NCBI GenBank assembly: GCA_029553845.1 | Contig: JAKPKF010000152.1 | Span: 1-22,216 of the forward strand | Origin: a bacterium | Lineage (GTDB): Bacteria > Patescibacteria > Dojkabacteria > SC72 | Direction: 5' to 3' | Length of the DNA stretch: 22,216 bases | Part shown: positions 5,252 to 13,119 of the stretch, piece by piece | Position numbering within the stretch: the stretch's first letter is position 1 | Layout: each line of letters starts with the position of its first letter | The notes under the pieces: generated by a model | What the model was told of the DNA's origin: nothing | Database searches by the model: none | What the model saw: only the letters and a program-made list of their open reading frames with translations | Position numbers and translations under genes: made by a program

Positions 5252-5714
5252 AGTACTAGACATCACTCGTAGCTACTCGAGGAAGTTGAATATGAGTGCA
5301 CACGGAGGACAACAGTACGAGACTATCGATCTCTACGCGTCGAGAACTGCGAAAGATGTACCAGTCGAAGATTCGAAGAAAGTAAGCGATGCTCTATACA
5401 AGATGTGCGTCGATGAAGTTGAAGCTCAGGTTGCTGAGATCGACAATGAGGTTAAGGAGATAGAAGATGAAGAGGTTCCAGCACCAAAGCGAAAGAAGTT
5501 AAAGACTCATGTTGGTGTCGAAATCGAACAAGAAGAGCTAGAAGCAATGGCTCCATTAATCAACTCTATCACATTGTCTAAATCGATTAAAGACCTGAAA
5601 GCTGCTGCTGCTGAGATTCAAGAAAAAGCTGATGAGCTTTCTGAAAGCCAGAAAGAATACATCCAGAAGTACTTTGCTCAGCAACTAAAGACACTAAAAG
5701 AAAATGCTCAATAA
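5235..5714 (+). CDS. conserved-looking phage replication-region protein (159 aa)
   Basis: The ATG overlaps the previous gene by 17 bases, and the end overlaps the PD-(D/E)XK nuclease start by 11. The N-terminal 60 residues form a beta-rich domain (RSYSRKLNMSAHGGQQYETI, DLYASRT) followed by a helix (SDALYKMCVDEVEAQVAEID). An acidic linker and a basic patch (APKRKKLKTH) lead to a helical tail (LKAAAAEIQEKADELSESQK). I have an impression that the N-terminal pattern recurs in proteins next to phage replication genes, but I cannot name a family. Overlap with the nuclease suggests shared work in DNA processing. Confidence 0.6.
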   Translation: MANKIEVLDITRSYSRKLNMSAHGGQQYETIDLYASRTAKDVPVEDSKKVSDALYKMCVDEVEAQVAEIDNEVKEIEDEEVPAPKRKKLKTHVGVEIEQEELEAMAPLINSITLSKSIKDLKAAAAEIQEKADELSESQKEYIQKYFAQQLKTLKENAQ

Positions 5715-6474
5715 TCTTGTTAAAAGCATTTCTTATTCTGCATACAGAGACTATCTGAAATGCCCGAGACTGTATTATTACAGGAGAGTGATGAAGCTCA
5801 AACTTCCATTTGATCCGATTCAACTCGTACTCGGTAAGTCATTTCATTTAGCTCTCGAATTGTTGGAGAAAGAGAAGAAAGACCCTGTCTCAGTATTCGC
5901 AACTGACTTTACTAAAGACAAAGTTACTGGCGTATCAATGTCTAAGTTCATGGCAGAAAGAGAAGAGGCACTTCGTCTGTTATCTTTCTGGTCAGAACAT
6001 AAAGATGAACTGCTTTGTGAAGCAGGTATCGAGATTGATGAGACAGAGAGAAGGTTCGAGATTAAAGTCGACAAAGATCCTCTCACTGGCTTACGTCTCT
6101 CTCTTCCACCAATCACAGGTGTCGTTGATTATACAGAGAAATTACGCTGTGCTCTTGGAGATTATAAGACAAGTTCTAAGAAATACTCACAAGAGATGGT
6201 CGATGAATCTGATCAACCGACATTCTATTATTTATGGTACCTCATTGAGAAAGGCAAATTACCAGACGTCTTCTCTTACATCGTATTCAGGAAGGGCATT
6301 AAACGGCAGCCAATTCAAATACTGACTACGACAAGGACATTGACTCAAGTATCTAATCTCCTCAGTAGCATGCAGAGAGTTGTAATGCAAATTGAGAACA
6401 GAGAATTTACACTGAGACATAAAGAAGGAGAGTTTTGTGATTGCGGTCTTTATGAGGACATGCTAAGAGTCTAA
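5704..6474 (+). CDS. PD-(D/E)XK family nuclease (RecB/Cas4-like)
   Basis: The 256-residue product begins with the signature of this family, SYSAYRDYLKCPRLYYYRR (residues 10-28), followed by GKSFHLALELL (44-54), whose histidine belongs to the active site. The core reads GVVDYTEK...ALGDYKTSSK, providing the metal-binding Asp and the D-x-K pair. DQPTFYYLWYL is the helical QxxxY motif typical of RecB-type nucleases. The C-terminus has only FCDCGLY rather than the three clustered cysteines of iron-sulfur members, so a cluster is unlikely. It would cut or resect DNA ends in phage recombination or in breakdown of host DNA. It sits directly upstream of the replication genes. Confidence 0.85.
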   Translation: MLNNLVKSISYSAYRDYLKCPRLYYYRRVMKLKLPFDPIQLVLGKSFHLALELLEKEKKDPVSVFATDFTKDKVTGVSMSKFMAEREEALRLLSFWSEHKDELLCEAGIEIDETERRFEIKVDKDPLTGLRLSLPPITGVVDYTEKLRCALGDYKTSSKKYSQEMVDESDQPTFYYLWYLIEKGKLPDVFSYIVFRKGIKRQPIQILTTTRTLTQVSNLLSSMQRVVMQIENREFTLRHKEGEFCDCGLYEDMLRV

Positions 6475-6476
6475 TT

Positions 6477-6734
6477 ATGACAAAGAATAACATCGTAGAG
6501 TTTAATGCAGACCTGTGGTATACTACTACAGAGGTCGTTAATCTTTCTCGTCAAGGTTATTCTCCGTTTAAGTCGTTATCAACTCTTTACCGTTTGATCC
6601 ACGATGGTAAGATTCCAGTTGTTGCTCGTGGTGAGAACAAGAAGAAGAAGTATTTCATCCAGGGCAAAGATATCATTGCTTTTGCTGAAAGTCAAAAAAT
6701 TACTTTAGGCAAATCAGATGAAGAACAGATGTAA
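6477..6734 (+). CDS. small helix-turn-helix (MerR/excisionase-like) protein (85 aa)
   Basis: Residues 13-72 match the winged-helix pattern of excisionase-like DNA-binding domains: LWYTTTEVVNLSRQG, then STLYRLIHDGKIPVVARG, then a basic hairpin KKKKYFIQGKDIIAF. The start lies two bases after the nuclease, and the end overlaps the primase-helicase gene by 17 bases. This position suggests an origin-binding or helicase-recruiting role, or a regulator. A true excisionase would need an integrase, and none is seen here. The fold is fairly sure; the role is not. Confidence 0.7.
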   Translation: MTKNNIVEFNADLWYTTTEVVNLSRQGYSPFKSLSTLYRLIHDGKIPVVARGENKKKKYFIQGKDIIAFAESQKITLGKSDEEQM

Positions 6735-8262
6735 GAAGGTTGCAATCAGATTAGCACAAAGAGGCATCTCAGTTATTCCAGTTGGGAGAGACAAGAAACC
6801 TCTCTTCTCTTGGAAAGAGTATACAGAGAGAGTTGCAACAGAAGACGAGATTACTAAGTGGTGGAAAGACTATCCAGATGCTAATCTTGCGATCGTAACA
6901 GGAAAGATCTCAAATCTGACTGTAGTGGACGTAGAGGAAGGTGGTAGCATCGACTATCTGCCAGAGACTCTTACTGTCAAGACAGGAGGAGGTGGCTACC
7001 ACCTCTACTACAGATACTCAGAGAAGTTTAAGAATGCTGTTCGCATTCGAGAGCTTACTGATATTAGAAACGACTCTGGTTACGTTATTGCACCACCATC
7101 AATCCATAGTTCTGGGAAGAAGTACGAATATGATAATCGACAGAAGATTGCTCAATTTCCTGAGCACCTCTTCTTGACTCAGATCATTCAAGAGAAGAAG
7201 AATGACTGGAACCAACTGCTTAAGGGTGTATCAACTGGAAACAGAAACGAAGTAGCTGCTAAAGTATGTGGACATATTCTAACAAAGACACCGATGTCGA
7301 TGTGGGAGTATGTTGCATGGCCAGCAGTGAAAGAGTGGAACACGCACAATAAACCTCCACTCGATGAGACAGAATTACGATTGACATTTGACAGCATCAG
7401 TGGTAGAGTTATCTTCTCTCAGAATGATACAGAGAAGGAGATTTTTGACTTAAAGAGGTTAGCAATTAAGCACAGAGAAGCAACAAAAGACGGTCTAGAT
7501 AAAGTAGTACCTTCTGGTTTCTCTGTTCTAGATTCGTACCTCAACGGAGGATTTAGACCAGGTGATCTTGTTCTTGTTGGAGCAAGGCCATCAATGGGGA
7601 AGTCTTCGTTTGCATTGTCTGTTGCATACAATGCTGCGAAGTTAGGAAAGAAAGTTTTGTTCTTTTCGATTGAAATGACAGCAATTGATCTTTATGATAG
7701 ATTGCTATCGTTCGAGACTGGTTTACCCTGTACAAGCATCATCAATGGTACTGCTATGCAAAAAAGAGTTAGAGAAGGATACGATTCTCTCTCGAAGCTA
7801 GATATTGCAATTGCAGAACTATCTAGAGCAACATCGAAGACAGTAGACACAATGGTTCAAGATTACTTACTTGACCACGATGTAGACCTCATCGTTGTTG
7901 ATTACTTACAGTTCTTATGTGATAAAACAACAAAGAACGGTAGTGATGCTAACAGAGTTGGCCAGATCTCGAGGAATCTCAAATCATTAGCAAGAGCAAC
8001 AATGATTCCAGTACTTTGTCCGACTCAGCTAAATCGAAAGTCTGAGGAGGGTGGAAGAATTCGTGAACCAAGACTTGCTGATCTTAAAGATTCTGGAAAC
8101 TTAGAACAAGACGCTGATACTGTCATTCTTCTGCACAGGACATTAGATGCAGACGTTAAGAACAGAACATCAGTTATTGTTGCTAAGAACAGAAAGGGAG
8201 AGACAGGACGTCTCGACCTTGCATTTAATTTATTAACAACTCAGTTTGAAGAAACTGACTAA
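6718..8262 (+). CDS. fused primase-polymerase / DnaB-type replicative helicase (514 aa)
   Basis: Residues 5-155 form a bifunctional primase-polymerase (AEP) domain: SVIPVGRDKKPLFSWKEY, the acidic motif VVDVEEGG (D71, E73), GGGYHLYY (H95) and YVIAPPSIHSSGKKYEY. Residues 262-514 form a RecA-like DnaB C-terminal helicase: SGFSVLDSYLNGGFRPGD, Walker A GARPSMGKSS (288-297), Walker B LIVVDYLQFL (391-400), PTQLNR (435-440), LKDSGNLEQDADTVILLHR (456-474) and KNRKGETG. It would unwind DNA and lay primers in one chain, so no separate DnaG is needed. The usual DnaB N-terminal domain appears to be replaced by the primase. It is followed by the presumed SSB and lies upstream of the polymerase. Confidence 0.92.
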   Translation: MKNRCKKVAIRLAQRGISVIPVGRDKKPLFSWKEYTERVATEDEITKWWKDYPDANLAIVTGKISNLTVVDVEEGGSIDYLPETLTVKTGGGGYHLYYRYSEKFKNAVRIRELTDIRNDSGYVIAPPSIHSSGKKYEYDNRQKIAQFPEHLFLTQIIQEKKNDWNQLLKGVSTGNRNEVAAKVCGHILTKTPMSMWEYVAWPAVKEWNTHNKPPLDETELRLTFDSISGRVIFSQNDTEKEIFDLKRLAIKHREATKDGLDKVVPSGFSVLDSYLNGGFRPGDLVLVGARPSMGKSSFALSVAYNAAKLGKKVLFFSIEMTAIDLYDRLLSFETGLPCTSIINGTAMQKRVREGYDSLSKLDIAIAELSRATSKTVDTMVQDYLLDHDVDLIVVDYLQFLCDKTTKNGSDANRVGQISRNLKSLARATMIPVLCPTQLNRKSEEGGRIREPRLADLKDSGNLEQDADTVILLHRTLDADVKNRTSVIVAKNRKGETGRLDLAFNLLTTQFEETD

Positions 8263-8269
8263 TTATCTT

Positions 8270-8689
8270 ATGAAGTACATAGACAAGAAGTTAGCTAAGT
8301 TCGCTGCTGAAGGTGGCAAATTCATCAAGCTAGACGTTGGTGAATCTTTCAAAGGCACTTACTTAACTTGGAGAGCAGAAGTTGACGAGAAGTATCACAA
8401 GACAAAAATCGTCTTCACTTTCAGAACAGAGAACGGAGAAGAAAAGACTCTCTCAACATCAGCTAAGAAGGTAATTGCTAAAATGGCAGTAGTTGCACCA
8501 GGTAGCTTTCTACAACTTACGAAGTTAGGTGTTGATCGCAACCTTGATTACGCTGTGAAGGTTTTATCTGTACCTTCTGCTCCAAAGAGCGTAGAAGAAG
8601 ATGATGAAGACGAAGAAGAGAAAGACGAAGAGGAAGATGATGAGGAAGAGGATGACGAGGAAGATGATGAACCTCTTTTATCAATCTAA
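8270..8689 (+). CDS. presumed single-stranded DNA-binding protein with acidic tail (139 aa)
   Basis: The frame is open from a TTG at 8246 inside the helicase gene, but the ATG at 8270, seven bases after the helicase stop, is the natural start. The body (residues 15-105) is beta-rich and basic in parts (FIKLDVGESFKGTYLTW, TKIVFTFRTENGEEKTLS), fitting an OB fold. Residues 109-134 are nearly all Asp/Glu, ending EPLLSI. Acidic C-terminal tails are the hallmark of SSBs such as T7 gp2.5, where they contact polymerase and helicase. The place between helicase and nucleotide enzymes supports this. The call rests on architecture and context, not on a specific family motif. Confidence 0.65.
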   Translation: MKYIDKKLAKFAAEGGKFIKLDVGESFKGTYLTWRAEVDEKYHKTKIVFTFRTENGEEKTLSTSAKKVIAKMAVVAPGSFLQLTKLGVDRNLDYAVKVLSVPSAPKSVEEDDEDEEEKDEEEDDEEEDDEEDDEPLLSI

Positions 8690-8692
8690 GAT

Positions 8693-9223
8693 ATGATGCT
8701 GCTATTTGAGGGTTGTGATAAGTCTGGGAAATCAACTCTCTTACGCAACTTTGTTTCTGCTAGTAATACTGAGTTCAGATACTGGAAGAATGACGTCTTA
8801 AAACCGTCAACGTTTCACGTCTCTGACTTCATTCTCGGTCTCTATGCTGGTGTCTACTCTTCACTACGCTCTACAGATGCAGTGATAGACAGGAGCCACA
8901 TCACTGAGATCGTTTATGGTCAAGCAATTCGAAGCTACAAGGTAGGTGAGAGATTCAAGGATGTAATCGATAATGAGATCTTTGGGAGAGCAATTGTAGT
9001 TTATGTAGATACTCCGATCGAAATAATCTTTGATCGTCTTACTAAGCTTGGTGACGATTATATCGACAAGACAGCTGTTGCTGCAATACGTCAGTCGTAC
9101 GAAGAGTACTTCGAGACATGCAGACTCCCAGTTATCAGAATCGATGGCTCGAAAGACCAAGATGAGTGCTTAAGTCAACTAGTACACGAATATGGACATC
9201 TCAGAAAAGCATTTAACCGTTGA
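8693..9223 (+). CDS. deoxynucleoside monophosphate kinase, thymidylate-kinase-like (176 aa)
   Basis: The P-loop FEGCDKSGKST lies at residues 5-15, as in thymidylate kinases. DRSHITEIVYGQ (about 67-78) corresponds to the DR-Y motif that binds the nucleoside monophosphate, and VYVDTPIEIIFDRL follows as the core strand and helix. A lid region with DDYIDKTAVAAIRQSYEEYF is present. It should phosphorylate dTMP or another dNMP to the diphosphate. The length is somewhat short for bacterial Tmk, as in phage forms. With the next two genes it could supply hydroxymethyl-dCDP as T4 gp1 does, or simply dTDP. It overlaps the next gene by 32 bases. Confidence 0.75.
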   Translation: MMLLFEGCDKSGKSTLLRNFVSASNTEFRYWKNDVLKPSTFHVSDFILGLYAGVYSSLRSTDAVIDRSHITEIVYGQAIRSYKVGERFKDVIDNEIFGRAIVVYVDTPIEIIFDRLTKLGDDYIDKTAVAAIRQSYEEYFETCRLPVIRIDGSKDQDECLSQLVHEYGHLRKAFNR

Positions 9224-9611
9224 TACAACGCAAGATCTCCTGAAGCAGATGTTTGATGCACAGGCAGAAGTAGAGAAAGAATTTGCGATTGTAGAAGGGT
9301 TTCCAGAGAGAATGATCTTTGGTAAGCTAGAGAACTTACACCATCCAGAAATCTGTCGTCATATCAACGACAATATCCTCTGGAGAATGGTTCAGGAGAT
9401 CAACGAGGCTGTTGTTGCTTTGAAGAATGCAAAGACTTGGCGTAAAGCTAAATACTTTACTGATGTTCATGAGTACCTTGATGAAGTTGCTGATATCATG
9501 ATCTACTTTATTAACCTTTGCTATGCATCTGGAATTGATCCTAAGCTTCTAACAGAAACTGTTCTGAAGAAGATCGAAGTCAATCGAGATCGCATACGCA
9601 GTAAGTACTAA
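9192..9611 (+). CDS. all-alpha NTP pyrophosphatase (dUTPase/dCTPase, T4 gp56-like)
   Basis: The 139-residue helical protein has the metal-binding pairs of the dimeric dUTPase/MazG superfamily: EINE (E69, E72) and EVAD (E98, D101), with WRKAKYFTD between them and a long final helix (LTETVLKKIEVNRDRIRSKY). The segment DEVADIMIYFINLCYASGID resembles my recollection of the T4 dCTPase/dUTPase core. Such enzymes cleave dUTP or dCTP to the monophosphate and pyrophosphate, feeding a thymidylate-synthase-type enzyme, which is exactly the next gene. The sequence alone does not tell dUTP from dCTP. An early N-terminal helix has LLKQMFDAQAEVEKEF, the usual start of this fold. Confidence 0.75.
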   Translation: MDISEKHLTVDTTQDLLKQMFDAQAEVEKEFAIVEGFPERMIFGKLENLHHPEICRHINDNILWRMVQEINEAVVALKNAKTWRKAKYFTDVHEYLDEVADIMIYFINLCYASGIDPKLLTETVLKKIEVNRDRIRSKY

Positions 9612-9614
9612 TCT

Positions 9615-10343
9615 ATGCGTATATACCTAAACTGCGTAGAAGCAATTACAGACATCGGAAGAGAACTTAAAAAGTGTGCAGCTCGTGTACACACGCAGAC
9701 GATGCAGAATAAAGTAATTGCAGACGATGACAATTATGAAACAAGAGAACTGCAAGCTTTTGAATTTTGCATCATCAATACTTCTGACAAGGATGAAATG
9801 CCTAATGCTACACTCGAGTGGCTACATGCTGAATTCAAAGAACGAATTGATCCTAATTTCGAGAATCCAGGGAAAGCATGGGAATTACGGAAAGATGTCT
9901 GGTCTGAGTTTTTAGTGCATCGTACTGGAATCTATCCATCTGTAAATGCTAAAGGAGACGAAAGAGACGTCTTTGAATATACGTACAACGAACGTATTCA
10001 GTGGCAGATACAACCTGTTATCAACGAATTAAGGCTCCACTCTGATTCAAGGCAAGCAATCATAGAAGTCCATAATCGCAAGATAGATACAGAAAGAATG
10101 GGAAAGCAAAGGATTCCCTGTTCTATGTTCTATCAATTTATGGTCAGAGATGGCAAGCTTGATGTTATCTACGTAATGCGATCATCTGACTTCGCTACTC
10201 ATTTCCAGAATGATATCTGGCTTGCTGACGAATTAAGAAGGTATATTGCTAGTCAGCTTAATTTGCCAATCGGTAAGTTTATTATGTTCGTCTCTAGTCT
10301 GCACATCTACAAGAAAGACTGGGACGAGTTAAAGAGGTACTAG
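9615..10343 (+). CDS. thymidylate-synthase-fold enzyme, probable dCMP hydroxymethylase
   Basis: Family features are clear: HSDSRQAII (phosphate-binding Arg146), the catalytic Cys169 in RIPCSMFYQFMVRDGKLD, RSSD (189-192) and SSLHIYKKDW (227-236). Three positions differ from thymidylate synthase. PCH becomes PCS. The substrate-reading Asn (E. coli N177) is Asp200 in FQND. The (D/G)xH-Y motif reads SLHIY. Asp at this site and SLH-Y are features of T4 gp42, which acts on dCMP. The product would be 5-hydroxymethyl-dCMP (or another 5-substituted dCMP) made with methylene-tetrahydrofolate. One caution: the helix ATLEWL seems to have Thr66 where these enzymes keep a catalytic Glu. At 242 aa the length matches gp42 more than bacterial ThyA. 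It lies between the pyrophosphatase and PolB. Confidence 0.7.
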   Translation: MRIYLNCVEAITDIGRELKKCAARVHTQTMQNKVIADDDNYETRELQAFEFCIINTSDKDEMPNATLEWLHAEFKERIDPNFENPGKAWELRKDVWSEFLVHRTGIYPSVNAKGDERDVFEYTYNERIQWQIQPVINELRLHSDSRQAIIEVHNRKIDTERMGKQRIPCSMFYQFMVRDGKLDVIYVMRSSDFATHFQNDIWLADELRRYIASQLNLPIGKFIMFVSSLHIYKKDWDELKRY

Positions 10344-10344
10344 T

Positions 10345-12714
10345 ATGTTATCACACAAGACAATTAGCTACTCAGAGTTCTTAGAATACTACACAGATAA
10401 AGAGTATGTTATTGTCTATGATGATAGTGACGAGATAATTCTGATCTACAGAGAAGATGACTGCAAAAATTATTTGCACCTAGTTGACTACCCGTACTAC
10501 TTTGCTATCAGATACGAAGACTTTGTCGAGCATCAAGAAACATTCAGACAGCTAAAGCTGCGAAAGAAGATTATTAAACTCGAGAAAGAGAACGATGAGT
10601 TTGTTAAGGTCTTTGTTCATCAATGCTGCAAATACAGAGCATACGACGAAAAGACAGAAGTACTTGGTACTCTTGCTGCATTACGGATCAAGACATTTGA
10701 AGCGGATCTAACACCAGCACAGAGAATTACAATCGACCATAAGCTGAAAGTAGCTACGAAATACAAAACTCTCTTCTTCGATATCGAGACAGACGACAGG
10801 GGGAAGATCGATATCGGTAAGAAGAGAATCGTTTCAATTGCTGCTGTCAACGAAGCAGGAGAGGAATTCTACTGGTCTGGTAAAGATGAAGTTGAGATCG
10901 TAAAGGGCTTTCTAGATAAGTTAGTTCACTATGATCTCTGCATTGGTTGGAATTCAGAGAAGTTTGATATACCGTATATCAAAGAAAGATGCAAGTACTT
11001 TAGCAAAGAGATGAAATACTTCAACTGGAGACAGGTAGTGCAAGTTGATATGATGCAAAAGCTAATGGAGATCCATAAGAGAAATATCGACTTGATTAAA
11101 GAAGTTAGGTCGTTTGCTCTTAACTCCGTAGCTCAGCACTTCCTTGGCGAGAAGAAAGTTGAACACTCAGAATCAATCTGGGAATTATTTACTAAGAACC
11201 CCGAGAAATTAAGAGAGTATAACATTCAGGACTGTAGATTGCTTTTGCGACTTGAGCAGAAGTTAAAGATTATTGGTCAGAAGATTGCAGAGCACTCTAT
11301 CTCGGGTTGCTTTCTAAACGAGTTTGCTGTCTCTCGTATTCTAGACACATACATTCTCAAGAATGCAGTTGGTTCAGGTGTACGTTTTAAGTCAAAGCCA
11401 CCAAGAGAAGAACTTAATTTTGACACGAATAAGAAGTCAGGTTATACTGGTGGTTTAGTACTTGATCCCGTACGAGGACTACATAAGCATGTACTGCATT
11501 TTGATTTTACTTCTCTATACCCTAGTATCATTCAGACCTTTAATATTAGTCCAGAGACTTGGCTCAGAGAGAAAGAGCCAGGTGAGAACGACAAGAACTT
11601 TATCTATACTCCGAATAAGCAAGTCTTTTCGAGAGAGCTAGGTATCATCCCTAGTGTGATTGGTGGGTTATTAAAGGCGAGAAACGATATCAGGTATAAT
11701 GAACTAAAGAATCTCAAAGAAGGTACACAAGAATACGAGGTAGCATACTTCAAACAGTATGCATTCAAGACAATCTCAAATTCGTTCTACGGAATACTCG
11801 GTGCAGACTTCACTCGATATTACAGAAAAGAAATTGCAGAGGCTATTACTCTTTCTGGACATTTTATGCTCAACCTCGTCAAACAGTGGTGTGAAGCAAA
11901 GGATATTCAAGTCCTTTATGGAGACACGGATTCGGTCTTCGTCAAAGCAGACCATGACTTGGATGAGAATAGAATACACACTCAGATTAATGAGTTTCTT
12001 GCTTACTATCTGTTTAAGCATTTTGGAATACTTGACTCGAAGATGGATCTTAAAGTTGAAGCTGTCTATGATTCGTTTTTACTTGTCGAGAAAAAGAAAT
12101 ATGTGAAGAACGAAGGTGGCCATCTTAAGATCGTTGGCCTAGAAGCAAGAAAGAGAGATACATTGCAGATTACAGTGCAGAAGCAAACAGAATTCCTAGA
12201 GAACGTCATGCTCAATAATTATGATCTCGATCAAACAATAGATTGGATCTTAGATTTGAAAAAGTATGTCTTATCTCATCAGATGACGAGAGATGAGGTT
12301 ATGCTCCAGATCAAGTTATCTAAGCATGTAGACGAATACATGAAGAAGAAGAAAAATAAGAAGACAAAGGCAGTCGAACTCGACGAGAACGGTAAAGAGA
12401 TTCTGCTACCGTCTTCTCTCTCTCATATCAAAGTTGCTAACTGGCTTAAGGAAAATAACATCAGAGAGAACGGCAACAATACGTGGGAGAAGGGGAGCTA
12501 CGTTAAGTTCGTGGTTGTCGATGGTTCTAAGAAACTAGAGTCTGTCAGTATCCATAATTACGAAGACGGACAATACGATGCAGCTTATTATTGGGACGTA
12601 AAGATCTTCGCTCCAATACAGCGCATTCTTAATGTGGTCTTTCCAGAACACGACTGGACTGATTACTACGTTAATAAACCAAGAGCTAAAAGAGCTCGTA
12701 AACCTAAACTATGA
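10345..12714 (+). CDS. family B DNA polymerase with 3'-5' exonuclease (789 aa)
   Basis: All standard motifs are present in order. Exo I is LFFDIETD (D146, E148), Exo II is GWNSEKFDIPY (N203, D208) and Exo III is EYNIQDCRLL (Y292, D296). Motif A is DFTSLYPSII (387-396), motif B is KTISNSFYG (475-483), motif C is YGDTDS (525-530) and the KKKY motif is at 583-586. It should be the replicative, proofreading polymerase. No terminal-protein-priming insertion is evident, and the adjacent primase-helicase argues for RNA/DNA-primed synthesis. The C-terminus is basic (NKPRAKRARKPKL), possibly for clamp or DNA contact. Its TGA overlaps the next ATG (ATGA). If cytosine is modified in this phage, this enzyme must accept the modified dCTP. 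Confidence 0.95.
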   Translation: MLSHKTISYSEFLEYYTDKEYVIVYDDSDEIILIYREDDCKNYLHLVDYPYYFAIRYEDFVEHQETFRQLKLRKKIIKLEKENDEFVKVFVHQCCKYRAYDEKTEVLGTLAALRIKTFEADLTPAQRITIDHKLKVATKYKTLFFDIETDDRGKIDIGKKRIVSIAAVNEAGEEFYWSGKDEVEIVKGFLDKLVHYDLCIGWNSEKFDIPYIKERCKYFSKEMKYFNWRQVVQVDMMQKLMEIHKRNIDLIKEVRSFALNSVAQHFLGEKKVEHSESIWELFTKNPEKLREYNIQDCRLLLRLEQKLKIIGQKIAEHSISGCFLNEFAVSRILDTYILKNAVGSGVRFKSKPPREELNFDTNKKSGYTGGLVLDPVRGLHKHVLHFDFTSLYPSIIQTFNISPETWLREKEPGENDKNFIYTPNKQVFSRELGIIPSVIGGLLKARNDIRYNELKNLKEGTQEYEVAYFKQYAFKTISNSFYGILGADFTRYYRKEIAEAITLSGHFMLNLVKQWCEAKDIQVLYGDTDSVFVKADHDLDENRIHTQINEFLAYYLFKHFGILDSKMDLKVEAVYDSFLLVEKKKYVKNEGGHLKIVGLEARKRDTLQITVQKQTEFLENVMLNNYDLDQTIDWILDLKKYVLSHQMTRDEVMLQIKLSKHVDEYMKKKKNKKTKAVELDENGKEILLPSSLSHIKVANWLKENNIRENGNNTWEKGSYVKFVVVDGSKKLESVSIHNYEDGQYDAAYYWDVKIFAPIQRILNVVFPEHDWTDYYVNKPRAKRARKPKL

Positions 12715-13115
12715 AAAAGCAACTGACTATGAAAGATCTCATTAAAAAAGACGAGATCTCAGTTCGTAAAGGTGACGTCATCGAAGGCTACGAATCGATT
12801 CTAAGGTTAGCTTCGATGAGGATCAACGTAACATTCGGTTATACAATAGCAACTGTTTACAAACAGATGACATCAGTTGTACAAGACTTCGATAACTTAA
12901 AGATGTCTCTGCAGAAAGAATACGGGAAGGAGAAAGAAGTTGACGGCAAGAAGATGATTGACTTCGGAGAGAACGATCAAACAGTCAGAAACAAGATTAG
13001 TAAGTTCTTGCAGGAGGAGACTCACTTCTATACTCCTCGCCTGAAAGTCTCAGACTTACAGATTGATCTCGAGCCACAGATTATTGCTGATCTCTACTGG
13101 CTATTCACAAAATAA
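12711..13115 (+). CDS. small helical hypothetical protein (134 aa)
   Basis: The ATG overlaps the polymerase stop. The protein opens with a charged segment (MKDLIKKDEISVRKGDVIE), then a helix with LRLASMRINVTFGYTIATV, a charged middle (LQKEYGKEKEVDGKKMIDFG) and an end reading LKVSDLQIDLEPQIIADLYW. The general plan, two helices and a closing short strand-helix, resembles small phage proteins of the DUF1617 kind as I remember them, but I would not assign it. It lies between PolB and the RuvC-like nuclease, so a replication-accessory role is plausible. Confidence 0.6.
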   Translation: MKKQLTMKDLIKKDEISVRKGDVIEGYESILRLASMRINVTFGYTIATVYKQMTSVVQDFDNLKMSLQKEYGKEKEVDGKKMIDFGENDQTVRNKISKFLQEETHFYTPRLKVSDLQIDLEPQIIADLYWLFTK

Positions 13116-13119
13116 AGAA

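Noticed and set aside
5704..6474. Call of Cas4 with an iron-sulfur cluster
   Set aside because: The C-terminus has two cysteines rather than the required cluster of three, and there is no CRISPR array or other cas gene.
6477..6734. Call of phage excisionase, hence temperate lifestyle
   Set aside because: Only the fold fits. No integrase or repressor is visible, and the gene is embedded in the replication operon.
9615..10343. Simple call of thymidylate synthase (ThyA)
   Set aside because: Asp in place of the dUMP-reading Asn and the SLH-Y motif point to dCMP as substrate.
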